Shown here: positions 13,658-16,964 of the stretch, one piece after another
Numbering within the stretch: position 1 is the first letter of the stretch
Layout of the letters: each line of letters begins with the position of its first letter
Assembly (NCBI GenBank): GCA_010671975.1
Contig: JAAHIA010000050.1
Location: 1-16,964, forward strand
Reading direction: 5' to 3'
Length of the DNA: 16,964 nt
DNA from: Leptolyngbya sp. SIO4C1
Lineage (GTDB): Bacteria; Cyanobacteriota; Cyanobacteriia; Phormidesmidales; Phormidesmidaceae
Position numbers and translations under genes: made by a program
Notes under the pieces: model-generated
Database searches by the model: none
What the model saw: only the letters and a program-made list of their open reading frames with translations
Told to the model about the DNA's origin: nothing

Positions 13658-15628
13658 ATGTCACAGCCGACGATTGAATCTATTCTGCAAGAAAAGCGGC
13701 TCTTCAGGCCCGCTGAAGACTTTTCTAGCGCCGCTCACATTTCTAGCATGGCGCAGTATCAAGCGCTTTATGAGCAAGCGGCGGCTGACCCAGCAGCCTT
13801 CTGGGCAGAGCTGGCTGAGCAAGAGCTAGACTGGTTTCAAAAGTGGGACCAAACGCTGGACTGGCAGCCGCCCTTTGTCAAATGGTTTGTCGGTGGCAAA
13901 TTAAACATCTCTTATAACTGCCTCGATCGGCACCTGACTACCTGGCGACGCAACAAGGCCGCGCTAATTTGGGAAGGCGAACCTGGCGACTCACGCACGC
14001 TGACCTACGCGCAGCTGCACCGCGAAGTCTGCCAGATGGCAAACGTGCTCAAGGATCTAGGCGTGAAAAAAGGCGATCGCGTTGGGCTCTATATGCCGAT
14101 GATTCCAGAGGCCGCGATCGCTATGCTCGCCTGTGCCCGTATCGGCGCGGCCCATACGGTAATTTTTGGCGGCTTCAGCGCCGACGCTCTGCGCGATCGG
14201 CTCAACGACGCCGAAGCCAAGGTGGTGATCACCGCCGACGGCGGCTTTCGTAAAGACAAAGCGGTGCCGCTTAAAGCCGCCGTTGATCAGGCGCTAGAAG
14301 ACAACGCGGTGCCCTCTGTCGCTCATGTGCTAGTTGTTCAGCGCACCCAGCAAGAAGTCAACTGGCAAGCAGATCGCGATGTCTGGTGGCACGAGCGTCA
14401 GCCCACCGCTTCTGCCGACTGCCCCGCCGAGCCGATGGACAGCGAAGACCTGCTGTTTATCCTCTACACCAGCGGCACTACTGGCAAGCCCAAAGGCGTG
14501 GTGCATACGACCGGCGGCTATAACCTCTACACCCATATGACGCTGAAGTGGGCCTTTGATATCAAAGACACCGATGTCTACTGGTGCACTGCCGACGTTG
14601 GCTGGATTACCGGCCACAGCTATATCGTCTACGGGCCGCTCTCTAACGGCGCCACCAGCCTGATGTACGAAGGCGCGCCGCGTGCCTCTAACCCTGGCTG
14701 CTTCTGGGATGTGGTCGAAAAGTACGGTGTTACTATCTTCTACACCGCCCCCACCGCGATTCGCGCCTTTATTAAGATGGGCGACGAGCTGCCCAAAGCC
14801 CGCGATCTCTCATCGCTGCGCCTTCTCGGCACGGTGGGCGAACCGATCAACCCCGAAGCCTGGATGTGGTACCACGAGGTGATTGGCGGCGGCCAATGCC
14901 CGATTGTTGATACCTGGTGGCAAACCGAGACCGGCGGCTTTATGCTCACTCCGCTGCCCGGCGCGACGCCTACCAAGCCCGGCTCTGCCACCAAGCCCTT
15001 CCCTGGCATTTTAGCCGACGTGGTCGATTTAGACGGCAACCCGGTCGGTGCGAATGAGGGCGGCTATTTGGTGATTAAGCATCCCTGGCCTAGCATGATG
15101 CGCACCGTCTACGGCAACGACGAGCGCTACCGCAAAACCTACTGGGAGCATATCCCACCGCAAGACGGGCAGTATCTCTACTTTGCCGGCGACGGCGCGC
15201 GCAGGGATGAGGACGGCTACTTCTGGGTGATGGGCCGCGTTGACGACGTGCTGAATGTCTCCGGTCACCGGCTTGGCACGATGGAGATTGAGTCAGCGCT
15301 GGTGTCACATCCGGCGGTTGCAGAGGCGGCCGTGGTCGGTCGCAAAGATGAGCTTAAAGGTGAAGACGTGTTTGCTTTTGTGACTCTAGAGGGCCAGTAT
15401 AGCCCCAGCGACAGCCTCAAAGCCGAGCTGAAGCAGCACGTAGTGAAAGAGATTGGTGCGATCGCGCGGCCCGGCGATATTCGCTTTGCCGATGCGCTCC
15501 CCAAAACCCGCTCCGGCAAAATCATTCGCCGTTTCTTACGCAACCTTGCCAGCGGTGAAGAGATTGTTGGCGATGCTACCACAATGGAAGACCAAAGCGT
15601 ACTGGATAAGCTGCGGGAAGAGGCATAG
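13658..15628 (+). CDS. acs: Acetyl-CoA synthetase (AMP-forming)
   Basis: A 656-residue enzyme that converts acetate, ATP and CoA to acetyl-CoA via acetyl-AMP in the cytosol. The P-loop YTSGTTGKPKG is at about 270-280, the TWWQTETGG motif and the YFAGDGARRDEDGYFW adenylate-binding motif follow, and the C-terminal hinge GRVDDVLNVSGHR is intact. K621 in PKTRSGKIIRR is the Lys that in characterised Acs proteins is switched off by acetylation. The full frame extends to a TTG at 13604 and an ATG at 13625, but the ATG at 13658 gives the conserved beginning MSQPTIESILQEKRLF and is preferred. It is divergent from the PadR regulator. Two hairpins follow the stop. Confidence 0.96.
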   Translation: MSQPTIESILQEKRLFRPAEDFSSAAHISSMAQYQALYEQAAADPAAFWAELAEQELDWFQKWDQTLDWQPPFVKWFVGGKLNISYNCLDRHLTTWRRNKAALIWEGEPGDSRTLTYAQLHREVCQMANVLKDLGVKKGDRVGLYMPMIPEAAIAMLACARIGAAHTVIFGGFSADALRDRLNDAEAKVVITADGGFRKDKAVPLKAAVDQALEDNAVPSVAHVLVVQRTQQEVNWQADRDVWWHERQPTASADCPAEPMDSEDLLFILYTSGTTGKPKGVVHTTGGYNLYTHMTLKWAFDIKDTDVYWCTADVGWITGHSYIVYGPLSNGATSLMYEGAPRASNPGCFWDVVEKYGVTIFYTAPTAIRAFIKMGDELPKARDLSSLRLLGTVGEPINPEAWMWYHEVIGGGQCPIVDTWWQTETGGFMLTPLPGATPTKPGSATKPFPGILADVVDLDGNPVGANEGGYLVIKHPWPSMMRTVYGNDERYRKTYWEHIPPQDGQYLYFAGDGARRDEDGYFWVMGRVDDVLNVSGHRLGTMEIESALVSHPAVAEAAVVGRKDELKGEDVFAFVTLEGQYSPSDSLKAELKQHVVKEIGAIARPGDIRFADALPKTRSGKIIRRFLRNLASGEEIVGDATTMEDQSVLDKLREEA

Positions 15629-15646
15629 TGCGCTAATCAACTATGC
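15623..15646 (+). terminator. Hairpin over the acs stop codon
   Basis: GCATAGT and ACTATGC pair over 7 bp around a 10-nt loop, with the acs stop codon in the left arm. No T-run follows. It may belong to acs 3'-end processing together with the next hairpin. Confidence 0.3.
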
Positions 15647-15739
15647 GCCAGGATCATGTACCAGGGTGAGTTTTAGCTCATCCTGGCAATCGTCATAGAA
15701 TTCAACCTCGTTGGCTGTCTGACACATTTCCTGAAACGC
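15641..15739 (-). pseudogene. Short acidic reading-frame fragment
   Basis: Between two in-frame stops the minus strand reads AFQEMCQTANEVEFYDDC and on to HDPGA before TAG. An ATG at 15725-15727 would give 28 residues. Codon use is coding-like, but no family is recognised and there is no clear ribosome site. It may be the tail of a destroyed gene, or chance. Confidence 0.25.
15661..15686 (+). terminator. Hairpin downstream of acs, possible terminator
   Basis: CCAGGGTGAG and CTCATCCTGG form a 10-bp stem with one G-U pair and a TTTTAG loop, 33 nt after the stop. No T-tract follows, so termination is only plausible. Confidence 0.45.
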
Positions 15740-15798
15740 CTATAAGCTCGCAGGTTGCGGTTGAGACACGAAACCCAATGGAATTATCGAAAGCCAAC

Positions 15799-16020
15799 CT
15801 AGGAATTGTGCTCTCTTAAAGCTCGAGCTATTTGAACGATAGCATCTCTATCTTCAGCCTCTACAAAAACTCTGTGCAACAAAAGATCTGTATCTTTTAT
15901 CCTTTTGCTTCGAAGATAGAGCGAACCGCTGCTATGAATCTCCGTTTTCTGTTCTACAATCTTTGATTTGAGTTCGTAATCTTTATGCCAAATAGTCTGG
16001 CAAACGTAAATAGGTGGTGC
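15799..16020 (-). pseudogene. Remnant of an unidentified gene (3' part, no start codon)
   Basis: A 73-codon open frame on the minus strand bounded by TAA upstream and ending in TAG. It has a convincing protein-like sequence (YVCQTIWHKDYELKSKI ... LLLHRVFVEAEDRDAIVQ), finishing ARALREHNS. No ATG, GTG or TTG occurs near its 5' end (only a late TTG), so it looks like the 3' piece of a gene whose front was lost, probably through the insertion or rearrangement next to the IS end. I do not recognise the family. The AT-rich base composition matches the left flank of the window rather than the core. Confidence 0.45.
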
Positions 16021-16039
16021 TTAGTGGTGCAGAAAACTA

Positions 16040-16097
16040 AGTTGGACTCAGCCTGAGAAACGAGTGATCCTATCGAACTCAATGCGGCAGTCCAACT
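16040..16097. repeat. Spaced 9-bp inverted repeat beside the IS end
   Basis: AGTTGGACT at 16040-16048 and AGTCCAACT at 16089-16097 are perfect inverted copies 40 bp apart. This could be a tiny non-autonomous element or the ends of an older insertion. No flanking duplication was identified. Confidence 0.35.
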
Positions 16098-16136
16098 GTC
16101 GCTGCTTTTTCTTTGAGGCACAAGCAGGCGGCGGAC

Positions 16137-16149
16137 TGAAGTGGACCCC
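16137..16149. repeat. Putative terminal inverted repeat of the IS3-family element
   Basis: TGAAGTGGACCCC fits the general form of IS3-family ends. Its partner would be past the right edge and cannot be compared. Confidence 0.45.
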
Positions 16150-16241
16150 AGAGACTGAACAACTTGAGAGGGCAGTTAAGCTCTGAAAGGTCAACGTAAT
16201 TAATACGCTTTCAACGAGTATTACACATTTCATTCACCGCC

Positions 16242-16964
16242 TCATCCGGTTTGAGAATAAATCTCATCCGGTGTCCGATAATTCAGCGACTGATGAGGCC
16301 GCTGACGGTTATACCAATTGAACCAAGTGCTTACCTCCTTTGATAAATGCTGCCCATCCTCGAATGCCTTGAGATAGACCAGTTCCCACTTGAGTGATCG
16401 CCACAACCGTTCAATGAAAATATTGTCATGACAGCGGCCTCGCCCATCCATTGAGATCTGCACATCCGAGCGCTTCAGGCAGTCTGTGAAGGCGTTAGCA
16501 GTAAACTGAGCCCCCTGGTCAGAGTTGAATATCATCGGCTTGCGATAGCGCATCAAGGCAGCCTCCAAAGCCTCAATGCAGAAGTGCACATCCATCGTGT
16601 TTGAAATCTGCCAGCTCAATACTTTTCGGCTAAACCAGTCCATGATGGCCACTAGATAGAAATGACCTTTCAACACGGGTAGATAGGTGATATCGCTACT
16701 CCACACTTGATTGACACAGGCGATATCAACCCCTCGCAGCAGGTAGGGATAGACCTTGTGGTCTCGATGCTGTTTGCTCAGCTTGGGCTTGGGATAGACC
16801 GCATACAAGCCCATTTGACGCATCAGCCGCTGCACTCGTTTGCGATTGACCGAGTAGCCGAGCTGTTGAAGATGAACCGTCATTCGACGACTGCCGTAGA
16901 AGGGCGTTTTCAGATACTGCTCAGGCTTTGTTGCATGAATCATAAATAGACAGACTTCTCCTGT
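16242..16964 (-). CDS. IS3-family transposase OrfB (5' end cut by window edge)
   Basis: The DDE integrase-type transposase that, with or fused to OrfA by frameshift, moves the element. Motifs in order: helix-turn-helix-like PFYGSRRMTVHLQQLGY and RKRVQRLMRQMGL, then DDE residues D in SSDITYLPV, D in IFNSDQGAQFTA and E in FIERLWRSLKWE, and the C-terminal WYNRQRPHQSLNYRTPDE. The frame stays open upstream of the first ATG (16941-16943) through to the edge (TGEVCLF precedes it), so that ATG is probably internal and the true start, or the -1 frameshift from orfA, lies beyond. All three catalytic acids are present, so it could be active. The 10-mer CTCATCCGGT occurs twice at the 3' end (16241 and 16263). 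Confidence 0.93.
   Translation of the reverse strand, partial: TGEVCLFMIHATKPEQYLKTPFYGSRRMTVHLQQLGYSVNRKRVQRLMRQMGLYAVYPKPKLSKQHRDHKVYPYLLRGVDIACVNQVWSSDITYLPVLKGHFYLVAIMDWFSRKVLSWQISNTMDVHFCIEALEAALMRYRKPMIFNSDQGAQFTANAFTDCLKRSDVQISMDGRGRCHDNIFIERLWRSLKWELVYLKAFEDGQHLSKEVSTWFNWYNRQRPHQSLNYRTPDEIYSQTG

Larger units (their letters stand above)
1296..15465. repeat. Dispersed HIP1 octamers (GCGATCGC), 18 copies
   Basis: Copies start at 1296, 2158, 2870, 3176, 4206, 4494, 6148, 8100, 8899, 9062, 9493, 9701, 11726, 12186, 12949, 14073, 14114 and 15458. HIP1 is the over-represented palindrome of many cyanobacteria. None was seen in 1-1295 or 15466-16964. Confidence 0.85.
16137..16964 (-). mobile_element. 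IS3-family insertion sequence, 3' portion (continues past the window)
   Basis: The element carries an IS3-type orfB and most likely ends at TGAAGTGGACCCC (16137-16149). That sequence starts with TG and has a C-run as IS3-family terminal repeats do, and lies about 90 nt beyond the transposase stop. The other end, orfA and any target duplication are outside the window, so the boundary is not proven. Confidence 0.65.

Noticed and set aside
14330..14617. Antisense frames within acs (also 14740-15039 and 15265-15582)
   Set aside because: High-GC shadow frames; the acs frame explains the sequence.
16048..16233. 61-residue minus-strand frame across the IS end
   Set aside because: It crosses the putative terminal repeat and lacks family features; probably chance.

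Overview
The window looks like a piece of a cyanobacterial chromosome. Three things suggest this. The octamer GCGATCGC (HIP1, a hallmark of many cyanobacterial genomes) occurs 18 times between about 1.3 and 15.5 kb. Several genes match families known mainly from cyanobacteria (DUF2949, DUF3146, an NblR-type regulator, the '42 kDa soluble hydrogenase' aminotransferase). The Acs, SMC and FtsE proteins also read like cyanobacterial versions. The moderately high GC and gene content would fit a Leptolyngbya/Nodosilinea-like lineage, but that placement is a guess.

Layout. (1) 1-1100 is AT-richer accessory DNA without HIP1: the 3' end of an unidentified gene, a 39-codon ORF overlapping it, and a stand-alone CHAT-domain protease-like gene on the minus strand. 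(2) 1125-2342 holds a class-V PLP aminotransferase with a convincing terminator. (3) 2425-5510 holds minus-strand genes: DUF2949, a DUF192 lipoprotein, an NblR-like response regulator and NAD kinase, with a 0.5 kb gene-free stretch (2617-3119). (4) 5747-6495 is a convergent pair, DUF3146 and a YqgF-like RNase H-fold protein. (5) 6639-12949 is a plus-strand run: smc, a double PRC-barrel protein, a GT26 (WecG/TagA/CpsF) glycosyltransferase and ftsE. (6) 12959-15628 is a PadR-type regulator diverging from acetyl-CoA synthetase. (7) 15629-16964 is gene debris followed by one end and the partial transposase of an IS3-family element.

How the genes may work together. The core is mostly housekeeping: NADP supply (NAD kinase), stress and pigment regulation (NblR-like), chromosome organisation (SMC), cell division or envelope (FtsE, GT26) and acetate activation (Acs, possibly controlled by PadR). 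The most notable regulatory signal is a perfect match to the published cyanobacterial LexA box (RGTACNNNDGTWCB) just upstream of smc, which could tie chromosome condensation to DNA damage. The second is the atypical NblR-like receiver domain, and the third is the smc/PRC/GT26/ftsE neighbourhood. I do not see a complete new multi-gene defence or mobile system. The CHAT gene is the only plausible defence-type component and its partners, if any, lie outside the window.
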